Source of the DNA: Rhabditoides inermis
Taxonomy: Eukaryota > Nematoda > Chromadorea > Rhabditida > Rhabditidae
Length of the DNA stretch: 64,000 nucleotides
Direction: 5' to 3'
Assembly (NCBI GenBank): GCA_963966185.1
Contig: CAWZYM010000292.1
Location: 257,501 to 321,500 of the forward strand
Shown here: positions 34,696 through 45,560 of the stretch, piece by piece
Numbering within the stretch: the stretch's first letter is position 1
Layout: each line of letters opens with the position of its first letter
Program-made: the position numbers and the translations under genes
Notes under the pieces: model-generated
Told to the model about the DNA's origin: nothing
The model's database searches: none
Seen by the model: the letters and a program-made list of their open reading frames with translations, nothing else

Positions 34696-35310
34696 GATGA
34701 GCTTCTCCGATTTCCAACTCCGCTGCCAGTCATGTGCCTCGGTCGAGTCTGCCATCCGCGCGGTCAAGGGTCGCCCGCTCAATGATGCTCGCGAGGAAGC
34801 CCTGGGCTGCCTGAGGCTGCTGGCGATGGTCCTGAATGCCGCACCTGTTCGGAGCGTGAGTGCGAGTGCTTGATGTTGTTCGGAGGTCGGTGTTAATGGT
34901 GATTACAGCTGGAGCATCAGCATGTGCTCTGCGAGGCGGATCGGCTCTCCTCGGAGACCCATCGCCTCCCGATCTCCGGATTTGATCTGGCGGAGGATCT
35001 CATCAGTGGCCACGTCTCCAACCTGAACCGCGTTCTTACTGTGAGTGGTGTTCCTTCTCTTTGGTGATTGACTCATTCTTTTCAGACGGTCAGTGCGAGG
35101 GTGTCGCAGTGCTGTCGATATTCCATTCCCCATATCCTATTTTTTCGGGTTTTGATAAATGTTGAGTTGTTGTTATCTCGTTATCGATTAGATATTCTTA
35201 TTCTCCCATTCCGTTGGGAGATGAGTGTTTTGTGGGTGAGAGAGTGGTCGAGTGAAAGTGGTCTGAAAGTGGAAATATACTTTCGATTTAATCGAAATTA
35301 TTTCGATTAA
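34696..35310 (+). CDS. Two- or three-exon small protein, module 2
   Basis: Exon 1 is 34696-34855 (MSFSDFQLRCQSCASVESAI, ending VLNAAPVRS). Exon 2 is 34909-35040 (LEHQHVLCEADRLSSETHRL, ISGFDLAEDL, ending LNRVLT). Exon 3 begins at 35086 (TVSARVSQCCRYS) and stays open to 35310, though its true end is unclear. Introns are 53 and 45 bases with GTGAGT donors. Exon 1 is preceded by ATTGTAG. It is probably a tandem duplicate of module 1. Helical, with no membrane span and no known motif. Confidence 0.45.
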
Positions 35311-35408
35311 TCGAATAACGAATTATCGTTAATCGAACATGTTTCGATTAATCGATCAACGATTGATCGTTAATCGAGCTGATTAATCGAAAGTCGATTA
35401 ATCGACCC
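35278..35408. repeat. Cluster of TCGATTAATCGA-type palindromes
   Basis: At least eight ATTAATCGA or TTAATCGA half-sites in both orientations lie within 130 bases, several forming perfect 12-bp palindromes. Confidence 0.9.
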
Positions 35409-36260
35409 AACACTAATTATTATGAATTGTTGTCCAACCACGAGTCTTCCACTAATCGGAAATGAGGTCATCGCCTCAAGCAGATTGCCCATGTTCGTCA
35501 ATCACAGAAACGCTGTGAATCACCAGGTAGCACTGAAAAAGAGTGTAGCGATTGCTGGAGATAGGCACGAAGAGCAATGCGACATAGTCGCACACTCCCA
35601 CGGCTGAGTCAACTGCCAGCTCGGTGCGCAAATGAACTTAACGTGTGCAAGTAAGAAACAAACCAGCGCACACCTATTATGTGATGGGTATGTAACAGAT
35701 GTACTCCGTTGCGAAAACAGTGCAATTGAGAACACAGTCCGATTCAAGTCAGCTGAACAAAATATACTGATGAACAGCACTGTGCGATGTGGCAAAGCTA
35801 ACCATGCCATTCAAATCTCAAATCACAGGAATACTACACTATGGGAATTCGCACGTTCCTCTGATGCTCTGATGTCCCCAACCATCCTTATTATGAGAAG
35901 GACCCGGAAACTTCAAACTACCAAAACACAAAACGTTCGATTTGGGACAACCTCTTAGAAATTATTGGAGGTGTTGTAGTTTTGCTATGCATCACCAATC
36001 GTGCTGATGAAATGGGGACTGCCATGCATGTTGAAGTGTTTCTTCTTGTGAAAATTTACTTCAGAATTGTGGACTTTAGAGTAATTGCTTTATAAAATAG
36101 TATTATTCTTCATAGAGCGCGGATCAAAAGAGCCGCGGGGCGGGCCAACCACGCCCCCTATGGCAAATCGGAAGAGCATGGACCAATCAGTGTTTCCTTT
36201 TCCTTTTTCCGTGCTCACCGGTTATAATACTACCAGTCCTCCTCTCAACCTCTCCGTGTT
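35409..36260. other. Intergenic, no gene assigned
   Basis: Open frames up to 108 codons lack recognisable motifs. The right part (36160-36250) has ATTGG/CCAAT and TATAATAC-like sequence and could be a promoter for the small cysteine-rich frame that follows. Confidence 0.35.
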
Positions 36261-36267
36261 GCAGCCA

Positions 36268-36652
36268 TGGCCTTCTTCTGTGCCACATGCCCCTGTCACA
36301 TGTGCTTCACCGCGAAGAATAAGAAGTCGAAGTCGCCTGTGGACAGGCTCTAGACCACAAGCCCCGTTCGTGCATTCCGACGACAGGATCTCTACTGCGT
36401 AATCTCCGTGCTGGACGATGCACGATGTGCTGTGGTGCTCATCCCGAGTGCAGAATCGCCAAGGAAAACAGATGCAGTTGCACAGACGAACACAGCGTGT
36501 TGTGCTGCCCCCACCTCGAGTCCGCGGACAAGGAGACTCCGGACGCAGCGAACAAGGACACACCGACGACCTCCGCCGACAACAAGCCCCGGGAGTGTAG
36601 CGCAGCTGGCTACGCACTCCCCACTCCGCCCATCTGTTCCGCTCCCTTCTGA
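36268..36652 (+). CDS. Possible small cysteine-rich protein
   Basis: After TGTTGCAGCC, a start at about 36269 reads MAFFCATCPCHMCFTAKNKK and stops after 29 codons. A second open frame from 36425 reads MCCGAHPECRIAKENRCSC, then more cysteines, to about 36652. The two could be exons of one cysteine-rich protein but no convincing intron joins them. Metal binding is conceivable from the CxxCxCxxC spacing. The call is weak. Confidence 0.3.
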
Positions 36653-36716
36653 TATTCCTCTGTATCTCTTATAATGCTCCCTGATACTGCCTCGCCTCAT
36701 GTAATAATGCACCGCT

Positions 36717-37848
36717 TTAAAGAAGATCTCCGGGGAAAAGAACATTGGGCCCGAATATTTAGTACGGATCCCGTCCAAATCATTTGTACCTTCCAAATAA
36801 TTTTCAAATTTCGAGAAATTAGCATAATCGGTCGCAATTCCCTGATCCGATTCCAATTGACAAACATCTGCCTTGAAATGTCGCGACGGGACCATTTCTA
36901 ATGGCCTGGGAGAGAAGAGGAGCCTAAGACTAGTCGCGGTCGCTGCTCCGATCATCGATCAGCTGATCAGCTGTTTTCGTTGTTTTTACTGAATTGTGCT
37001 ATTATTTGCATTTTCTGTTGTCTCCTGTTGTGCATTAATTGTCCGTACTACATACATACATGATTGGACATGCTTGACCCGTGGATTACTCTCAAACTGT
37101 ATTTTTTCATGTTGTTTTCTTCAATTTGATCTCTGTTTTGGTTCCTGTGAACTGCTTCCATCTGTTCTACCCGGCGTTGAAATAAGCGAACACTTCACAC
37201 ATGTTTATAATTGTGCATTGGTGAATTCATGTTCCGTGATTTCACTTGCTTTTATCGCTGATTTGCAGGAGTATCGATTGTCTTCTGCTGCCAGCCTCCT
37301 CTCCTCTCTCCGCCGCGCGGCCTCAAGACACCAAGCTACATACAAACCGACCATGCTACTCCAAACATGTTTCTTATGCTCCGTTTTTTGTCGATAAACA
37401 ATGTTGTTGATAAAAAGCGACTAACTTCGTACTTTCGATAGGAGGGAAAATGAGAGGGGTTGAGTGAGAGGGGGAGTGAGAGTGAGTGAGAGAGAGAAAG
37501 AGAGAGCGAGAGAAAGAGAGGAGAAAGTGGATTGTTTGAATTGGTTTGAAGTGATTTATAATTGAAATACTGAACTGGGATTAACTAAACTTTCTGAAAA
37601 CGTTCACATAAACATGAAACATGTGATCCCAAAACACTCTCAAACCAACACATGCAGTGCGTTGACCCCGCTTTCTCTTTCTCTCTCTCTCTCTCTCCCC
37701 TCTCACTCGCTTCCACCCGCTCGCGCGCCAATCGGCAGATATGTGACCCGGAAAATATAAATTGGTCCCGCCACGCTGTTGTAAGGTAAAAGTGAGAGAG
37801 GGCATCAAAATAATGGTGTGGGTCACTTTCCCCGGAGATCTTCTTTAA
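36717..37848. mobile_element. TTAA-flanked inverted-terminal element, 1.1 kb
   Basis: Ends are TTAA-AGAAGATCTCCGGGGAAA and TTTCCCCGGAGATCTTCT-TTAA. The interior has no transposase. The short element at 62848-63128 has matching ends. A simple insertion is likely, but two solo ends flanking unrelated DNA cannot be excluded. Confidence 0.65.
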
Positions 37849-38239
37849 CAATTATGTGTTGCGAGTGAGGGTAAGGATGTTGTTCGGGGTTGCTTATTGT
37901 TGTTGTTTATCTGACTAATCGGCACTGGTGTCGCCCATTTGAGGTCAATGAACCTATCGGGCTCTCTCCTCCTCTGATCCTTTGGCGCTATATCCACTGA
38001 ACGACCCGCCACCTAATAGAGGGGCACTGGCTATGATGTAAGAGTAAGAGGCCATCGTGTCACAATGATTGAACCATATCCGTGCCTCTTGATGCGGTCT
38101 GGAGCACATCAGTACTGGTCATTTTCAGTGAAATTATCATCTACAAGAACCACTGGTATTTGAAAACAAAGTACAAATTTATACAGTATTGACAAACTGA
38201 TATACGTGTTTCTAAAGTTTTGTAAGATGATGAGATGAT

Positions 38240-39300
38240 TCAGCATCGTCCACAAGTCTTGGGGCATTGCTGAAACATGAAGTATATCACTTGTTATTTG
38301 TTCTTCTTTTCTTCTCCTCTCTCCTTTTTCCCACTATTTCTCTCTCCCTTCCTCTGCCCCCCCCCCTCTACTTACTTCTGTCATGAGCTTATAGTAGGCA
38401 CTGTTGTTGCAGAGATGAGCTGTGGCCGGACAGTCGCTCACTCCAGTGGAAGGGTTCACCTGATGACATCAGATAACGTCATCTCACATCTCGTCCATAC
38501 CTTGTCGACGCAAGCAGAAGGAGAAGGCGCGGCTCCGCCACAACGGTTGCACGTCTTCGGGCATTGCTGAAGCCGTGTCACGTGAGTGTGGATTCAGATG
38601 ATTCGTACCTCAGTCATGAGAGTGTGGTAGACAGAGTCGTTGCAGAGATAGGATAGTCTGTTGCAGTCTGACACTCCAGTCGATGGGTTCAGCTTATCCT
38701 TGCAGACTGCGGGGGCGGGGGTGGGGGCAACGGTGTGTCCACAACGACCGCACGTGGCAGGACAGTTCTACAAGCAGTCTCTCTCTCTCTCTCTCTCTCG
38801 CTCTCTCTCTCTCTCCTCTCTCTCCTCTCTCTCTCTTTCTTTCTCACTTTCCTCCCTTTCTCTACCTACCCTTGTGAGCAGGTCGATGTAGTTCTTATCA
38901 TTGCACAGGTAGGAGAGGTATGCGCAGTTCTTCACATCAGTCTCCGGAATCAGGTCCACGCAAGTGCCAGACGTCGTTTGTGATGTAGCTCCAGCAGCCA
39001 CAGTAGTCGATGAGCCTTCAAATGGCTTTGTCATAGAGTTGTGTACGTCATCTGCTAACCTCCAGTCCCTGTGGTAGTAGTGCCTCCCACTGAAGTTGTC
39101 GTTTCACCCGTCGTTGTCGTTGCTCCATCTGTTGTCGTTGTACCGTCTACAGTAGTCGTCGTCCCGTCCACAGTCGTCTGGGAAGAGAGAAGAGATAATC
39201 GAGATGCAATAGCCGTGATTACCGTAGTAGCTACAGTAGTGGTAGTATCTGTAGCGTGGGCCGAACACAGGAGGGAAAGAAGGACGAGAGCGCTCAACAT
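38240..39300 (-). CDS. Secreted ShKT-domain protein, minus copy
   Basis: The start at 39298-39300 opens a signal peptide (MLSALVLLSLLCSAHA). A Thr-rich mucin-like stretch (about 60 residues of TTTTV/DGTTTT) follows, then three ShKT-type domains split over several exons. Domain 1 has CVDLIPETDVKNC to CPATCGRC. Domain 2 has CKDKLNPSTGVSDCNRLSYL to CPKTCNRC. Domain 3 has VNPSTGVSDCPATAHLCNNS to CPKTCGRC-stop at 38240. ShKT domains are six-cysteine modules common in secreted nematode proteins and proteases; their presence does not by itself imply a toxin. A TATA-like CCTTTTATA lies 43 bases upstream (39343-39351). The gene is the inverted twin of 40610-41752. An intron carries a (CT)n tract at 38778-38870. 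Confidence 0.85.
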
Positions 39301-39342
39301 TGTTCTAATCGAGGGGATGATGCTACTAAGCTATTCCAGCAT

Positions 39343-39351
39343 CCTTTTATA
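39343..39351 (-). promoter_or_regulatory. TATA box
   Basis: Minus strand TATAAAAGG, 43 bases before the start codon. The same box is found in the twin gene. Confidence 0.65.
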
Positions 39352-39469
39352 GATCCTCGGTGAACACTGAAACTATTTTTTTTCAATTCAAATGTTTATT
39401 TTGTGACAAATCTGCAGTCTAGCCAACTGTTCATTTGTTCTCTCTCAAATTCAGCGTTAAAAAGTGAAT

Positions 39470-40440
39470 CCACGTTTATTTGTTTATGGAAATGCAAAAA
39501 GATCTCAACGCACATTGTCCACTACGGTGCTAGTGCAAACAGTAGAAAGATACAGTTCTTGTCATAAAACGTTGATGTGATTTCCTAGTTTCACTGTAGA
39601 CAACCAGTAAGTAAACACGATGGATCGAATATGTTCCATCGGAGCTAAATGCAGTGAAAATTCTCGCAATGGTAATCATACCCTCACATATTATTTTTTA
39701 CATTCATTAGGAACAATGTATTTCAAATCCCGTAAGCCCTTGAAGAAAACTTTATTTGTGAAGTTTTCTTTAGCCACGCCCACAACTAACTCATGTCTTT
39801 TTCGAAGTTGATATACTAACATTCATTTATTGAAAGACACGAATACTTTCTACTCTAGTCGTTCTCGGTTCACTTCTCGCCTTTCTTCGGCGACAAAGGT
39901 GGAAAAGTGGTTCAAATATGATTAATTCGCGTGTTCACCGTCAGCATTTTGTTATTTCCCATTTATTATAACCGTATAACCGTGTCTTGTGTGCTTCCCT
40001 ATATTCCTCTGTCGCAATACATCTGAATGGAAGTTGGAGATCTTTATCCAAATTTAAAATGACTCATTTTGATAGTCACAATCACATATTAAGTTCTCAA
40101 TGTCTGTTTCTCGTCAACTGTCGAAGAAGACGGAGTGAAAGGGGGATGAGGATCTACCCAAAAAATCATCTATACACTCAAGTATTTCATACACAACGAG
40201 TTGATGACAGTAGAGGAGTAGAGGAGCGTAAATAGACGAAAGGAAGAAGTGGAAGGAAGGAAAAAATGGAAATATAATAAATATCATCCAAACTGTTTGT
40301 CCACTCTACTGTGAAGTTTGAAAATCACAGCAACGTTGTTTGATAAGTTTTGTTTCGTTCTATTGTTTGCACTATTGGTGCACCGCAATGGAAAAGGAGC
40401 GTTGAGCGCTCATTTTTTGCGTTTTCATGAACGAATTTGC
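39470..40440. other. Spacer between head-to-head ShKT genes
   Basis: About 1 kb of unique AT-rich sequence between the arms of the inverted duplication. It contains no supported gene and is a candidate shared bidirectional promoter region. Confidence 0.5.
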
Positions 40441-40558
40441 GTGGATTCACTTTTCTAACTCTGAACAACAGAACAAATGAACAGTTGGCTAGACTGCAGA
40501 TTTGTCACAAAATAAACATTTGAATGGAAAAAAATAGTTTCAGTGTTCATCGAGGATC

Positions 40559-40567
40559 TATAAAAGG
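40559..40567 (+). promoter_or_regulatory. TATA box
   Basis: TATAAAAGG, 43 bases before the start codon at 40610, conserved with the inverted twin. Confidence 0.65.
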
Positions 40568-40609
40568 ATGCTGGAATAGTGTAGTAGCATCATCCCCTCG
40601 AATCGAACA

Positions 40610-41631
40610 ATGCTGAGCGCTCTCGTCCTCATTTCTCTTCTGTGTTCGGCCCACGCTACAGATACTACCACTACTTTAGCTACTACGGTAATCACGGCTA
40701 TTGTATCTCGATCATCTCTTTTCTCTTTCCAGACGACTGTGGACGGGACGACGACTACTGTAGACGGTACAACGACAACAGATGGAGCAACGACAACTAC
40801 GGTCGAAGGAACGACGATTTCAGCCGGAGGCACTACTACCACAGTGACTGGAGGTAAGCAGATGACGTACACAACCCTATGACAAAACCATCTGAAGGCT
40901 CATCGACTACTGTGGCTGCTGGAGCTACTTCACAAACGACGTCTGGCACTTGCGTGGACCTGATTCCGGAAACTGATGTGAAGAACTGCGCATACCTCTC
41001 CTACCTGTGCAATGATAAGAACTACATCGACCTGCTCACAAAGGTAGGGAGAGGAAGGGAGGAAAGTGAGAAAGGGAGAGAGAGAGAGAGGAGAGAGTGA
41101 GAGTGAGAGGCAGAGAGAGAGAGAGAGAGTGATTGTAGAACTGTCCTGCCACGTGCGGTCGTTGTGGACACACAGTCGCCCCCATTCCCGCCCCCGCAAT
41201 CTGCAAGGATAAGATGAACCCCTCGACTGGAACGTCGGACTGCAACAGACTATCCTATCTCTGCAACGACTCTGTCTACCACACTCTCATGACCGAGGTA
41301 CGAACCATCTGAATCCACACTGACGTGGCACGTATTCAGCAATGCCCGAAGACGTGCAACCGTTGTGGCGGAGCCGCGCCGTCGCCGTCTGCTTGCGTCG
41401 ACAAGGTATGAAAGAGATGTGAGATGACGTTATCAGAATGCTGTCAGGTGAACCCTTCCACTGGAGTGAGTGACTGTTCGGCCACTGCACATCTTTGCAA
41501 CAACAGTGTCTATTATGAGCTTATGACAGAGGTAGAGCGAGAGATAGGGAGGGAGAGGGAGCGGTAGAGTGAGAGAGTGACCGAGAGAAGGGAGGGAGGG
41601 ATGGGAGGAGAAAAGAGAGAAAAAAAGAGAG

Positions 41632-41676
<45 letters not shown>

Positions 41677-41752
41677 ATAGAGAGGGAGAAAAAAGTATTG
41701 AGAGATAACCTTTCTGTTTCAGCAATGCCCCAAGACCTGTGGACGCTGCTGA
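40610..41752 (+). CDS. Secreted ShKT-domain protein, plus copy
   Basis: Signal peptide MLSALVLISLLCSAHA, then a Thr-rich segment to about residue 82, then domain 1 (TCVDLIPETDVKNCAYLSYL to CPATCGRC), domain 2 (CKDKMNPSTGTSDCNRLSYL to CPKTCNRC) and domain 3 (VNPSTGVSDCSATAHLCNNS to CPKTCGRC-stop, 41750-41752). The Lys-Tyr dyad position typical of channel-binding ShK peptides is not clearly preserved, and function cannot be read from the sequence. Introns split each domain before the final CP.TC motif. Introns at 41043-41130 and 41530-41700 are (GA)n-rich. Compared with the minus twin, changes are mainly scattered substitutions, including an extra VEGTTISAG segment variation in the Thr-rich part. 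Confidence 0.85.
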
Positions 41753-42055
41753 TGGACGCTGCTGAATCATTTTATCGTCTGGCAAAATCTTAGAAACATA
41801 TGTACGAACTAGTTTTCAGTATTGTCTAGTATAAACTTTTATTTTATACGCATATAAGTTGTTTTTACTTACCCGCGAAGTGGTTCTTAGGAATATACGG
41901 TCGCAACAATAAAAAACATTGTGCGTTGGTCATACACCACTATGGTGTCAAAACCTCACCAATCAGCTGGTTGTTGGTTTTTTGGTTTACTTTTTTGCAT
42001 TTTCTCTATTATATGGATTATTTTTTGACAACCCATCCACGATGTGTTTGTAGTA
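41753..42055. other. 3' flank and 5' flank, no gene
   Basis: AT-rich. It probably holds the ShKT gene 3' UTR and the promoter of the next gene. Nothing else is seen. Confidence 0.4.
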
Positions 42056-43471
42056 ATGGCGAAGAAATCGAAGAAGGAGAAAGGCAGCAGCCGGCGGCGC
42101 AAGACCTCGCGCGACCACAGGCGAGATTCGATTATCCTCTTCCTTTTTCTCTTCTTACGCGAGCATTTCAGAAAGCGCACCCGTTCTCCTTCCTCCTCTT
42201 CCTCCTCCTCCTCCTCCGCCTCTTTCCGCAACAGCTCGCCCGAGACCGCCAAGCGCAAGCACCGCTCGGACTCTATTGGTAAGTGTTTTCTGTTCATTTT
42301 TTTTTAAAATAATAACAGTCAAATATACTATTTTATAGACTTCTCCGCGTTTCCGCCGCTCGATTCGCTGGTGTGCGACCGGCCGGCGCTGGTTCGTCAG
42401 GCGCTCGCTGTTCTCCAGCCCGAGCTCCACCTCCTCCTACCCGACTCGCTCAAGGTTGTTTACTTGTTTGTTTACATGTTTACCTTTTTCCGTTTACACG
42501 TTTGTTCACTTGTTGACCTGTTTGTTTACTTGTCCACCCCTCAGGGCAAGTCGGCTGTCGAGGTGGAGCGGCGCGTGCTCGACGACGTGGAGGGCATGTC
42601 GAAGAAGCGACTCGCCGCCATCATCGAGGGTATCGATTGGTTCACTTTTATTGATTTATTGATTGACAAAGGCGTGGATCTGGAGTCATCGTCGTCTTCG
42701 GATAGTTCATCGGGGGATGAGAGCGAGCACAGTCGGAGTGGGAGCAGCAGCCCGGAGAGGCTGGACAGGGGTGGGCACACTCTCGCTTTCAAGTTCTCTC
42801 TGTCGTTTTGAACCGATTTCGGACGTGTACTCTGGCTTTCCTGAAGTGTCAATTTGTCAATTTCTTTGACTTTGGAACTGCCTTGGAAACATTTTCGAAA
42901 CGTGAACGAACGGTGTGTTTGGGTTGTTTATCTCTGACCACACCTCTTACAGTGTCGGTCTCGCGCGCCTCCCCCGACTCGAGTGGCAGCGGCGGAGAGA
43001 AGTTCGACATCGCCAACGCAAAGTGGGCAGCTTTTGAAATGACGCTAGTTACGACATTTTGTCTGTACAAAACGCCTAGTGGCTGACGTTTTATTACGTT
43101 TTGTTAAGGTATGTTGTTGTGGGATACGGTAGCATATAGGTTATGAGATCATGTTACGGTGCTCCTTGTTCAGAATGACGATCACCATTCATCGTTCCCC
43201 GTCACCGCTCATTTCGAGTACGAAGGCGGAGGCGAAGAAGGAACGGGAGGAAGAGGAGGAGGAGGAGTCAGCGCCTGTCGAGGTATGTTGCTGCTTGCTT
43301 ACCTCCTGTCCCTGTGGTGTATGCTGTATATTCTCGAAATCCTTTCAGGAGGAGACGTTCTCGGACGTGGAACTCGTCGACGACCCAGCGATTCTGGAGA
43401 AGATCAAGGAGACGGATCAGGGCAAGGAGGAAAAGGAGGACACTATCGAGGAGGGCGAGTGCAGCGACTGA
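42056..43471 (+). CDS. CAAP1-like nuclear protein
   Basis: The start ATG at 42056 opens a Lys/Arg-rich stretch (MAKKSKKEKGSSRRRKTSRD). A poly-Ser tract follows, then a conserved-looking core (PLDSLVCDRPALVRQALAVL, HLLLPDSLK, GKSAVEVERRVLDDVEGMSK, RLAAIIEG). The tail is Ser/Asp/Glu-rich, ending EKEDTIEEGECSD-stop. The core recalls the family of caspase activity and apoptosis inhibitor 1 (an LVRQ..AVL...LP..LK......E..VLD..EGMS.KRL..I.EG arrangement). Exons: 42056-42120, about 42172-42279, about 42339-42454, about 42545-42630, about 42672-42772 and further C-terminal exons to 43471. Intron 1 appears to use a GC donor. Length is about 210-230 residues. Family assignment is moderate; a generic RS/acidic nuclear protein is the alternative. 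Confidence 0.5.
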
Positions 43472-43563
43472 TCTCTTTGTTATCTCACTACCGGTCTCTG
43501 TCTCTATAGTATTTATTCGATAAACTATAACGCAACAAGAGCAGTAACAACGTGGAATGCAAT

Positions 43564-45042
43564 TCAAGACTGAAGATGAGGAATGAAGACGTCGGCCGAG
43601 ATCATGACAGACGAGCGGGCAGCGGCCTGAAGTACGAAATACAGTAATCCTATTTTGCAAGTACCGTACCTTCAGCTGCTTCACCTCCTCGCCCCACTGC
43701 TCCTTGGCGATGGCGGCCACTGCGGCGACGAACAGCTTCTTGGCCTTCTCCGCGTTCTCCGCGAACGTCTTCATCACCAGCTCCATCGACACCTGTATTG
43801 ATTGATTATCGATCGATGGTCAAGTTATTGATTGATCGACTCACGTGCTCCTCGTCCTTCCAGCAGTCGTAGTCAGTGACCAGGGCGACAGTGGCATAGG
43901 GGATGCCCAGCTCCTTGGCCAGAACGCACTAGAATTCGGATTACAGTATACCAGTTATAGATTTTAAAAGGACCGTACCTCGGGGACCATGGTCATGTTG
44001 ACGAGCGCGGCGCCCCAGCTCTTGAACACACGGCTCTCAGCCTTAAATGAAAATATTGGAGAAAGAAAGAGAGAGAGAGAGAGAGAGGGGGGGGGAGAGA
44101 GAGGGGGGAGAGAGAGAGATAATCACCTTGGTGGAGAATCGCGGTCCCTCGATGCACACTCCGAAGCCCGACTTGTGGTGCGACAGACCGAGCTGCTCCG
44201 CGCATCCAATCAACACCTAGGGGTACGATAGGATTATTTTATATCATACACCAAGGTTACGGTAATCACAGTACCTGACGGAGCTTCTCGTTGTATGCGG
44301 GATGCATCTGAATGTGGCACACGCCGGGCGGATGGCCCTCCCCGCCATCGAAGAACGTCTGTACACGGCCCTGCGTCCTGATTTCAAAGTACCGTATACC
44401 TAGTTCGCAGCACCGTATCCCTACCGTACCTGTCGAACACCGAGTCGGGGAAGACGAGCTGTCCAGGCGCGACCTCCTGCTGCAGCGAGCCGCACGCGGT
44501 GGAGGCGATGATCACGGTGGCGCCTACAGTAGTCAGTTAGGTATACGGTAGATGTTCAAAAGTACAGTACCCCTCTCCATTAGCGCCCACAGGTTGGCGC
44601 GGTAGTTGACGTTGGTGGGGTTGATGTCGTGTTTGCGGCCGTGGCGAGAGAGCAGCACGCACGGCACACCGCCAATGTCGCCTGCAAAGTACAGTAAACC
44701 AGAAAATACCGTAAAGAAAAAGACTACAGTAATCCTACCGTACCCTCGACGAGGACGTCACTCGGAGCTCCGTAGGGTGTGTCGACGGCGACGTCGCGCG
44801 CGTTCTGCAGGATCTCCGGGTTCTCCAGACCCGAGCCGCCGATGATACCCACCTGGAAATATGATACTCACATTCAAATATTTTAAATCTGTCGAGATTC
44901 TGGTTCTGCTCTCGTTCCAGTGAACTTCTACCGAATATCATGAGAAAGTACAGGGTCAAACCTTCCAAGCAATCTTCAACAGAAACAAGAAAATGTGAAC
45001 CACAGCAAGACTTACCTTGAACGGCTTTGCCTTTTCGCTCAT
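43564..45042 (-). CDS. mtap: 5'-methylthioadenosine phosphorylase
   Basis: About ten small minus-strand exons give a protein of normal family length. It begins MSEKAKPFK, then [140 protein letters not shown], and a helical tail. These match the phosphate-binding GGSGL and RHG motifs, the TACGSL loop, EGPRF, NMT and the TDYDCW adenine-site Asp of MTAP. The enzyme cleaves methylthioadenosine with phosphate to adenine and methylthioribose-1-phosphate in the methionine salvage pathway, in the cytosol. Nearly all introns are 45-65 bases and begin gtacggt or gtactgt. The last exon is [24 protein letters not shown]. Confidence 0.9.
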
Positions 45043-45493
45043 TCTGAAACACAAAAATCGTCCACGACGTTGAGAAAAAGTTTTAAAAAAAACACAAGAT
45101 AGCAAAGAGTTGCAAACTCGTCGACACAAAGCGAGGCGAGAGAATCACACAACAAACATTTATGAACATGTGGCAAAACAATGCAATAACGACAAAGTAT
45201 TCGGGAACCCGCGTAGATGATAAGATTGCTCTAGACGAAAATGCAGTTGAAAGAGTGAGACAGAGAGATAGGCGGCGATCACAGATAAGAAAGGAAATCG
45301 ATGATCAGTAACACAGTAGCCACAGTGGATCTGAAATAGCCCTACAGCAAGGACATACAGTATCCAGCCCCGCTCAATCGCGCCAAGAGTGCTTGAAGAA
45401 ATCGCTCCGGCTGCGAAGGTACTGCTCATAGAGACCGAGGTGGACGTTCCTGGAAGAAAGAGAAAACAATTAGAGAGAGAAAGCGAGAGAGAA

Positions 45494-45548
<55 letters not shown>

Positions 45549-45560
45549 CGGATTCCACTC

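Noticed and set aside
36222..36955. Long minus frames of 131 and 187 codons
   Set aside because: No recognisable motifs; they cross the end of a TTAA element and oppose the cysteine-rich plus frame.
38683..38983. Ser/Leu-rich plus frames over the ShKT minus gene
   Set aside because: They are antisense readings of the (CT)n intron tract and exons.
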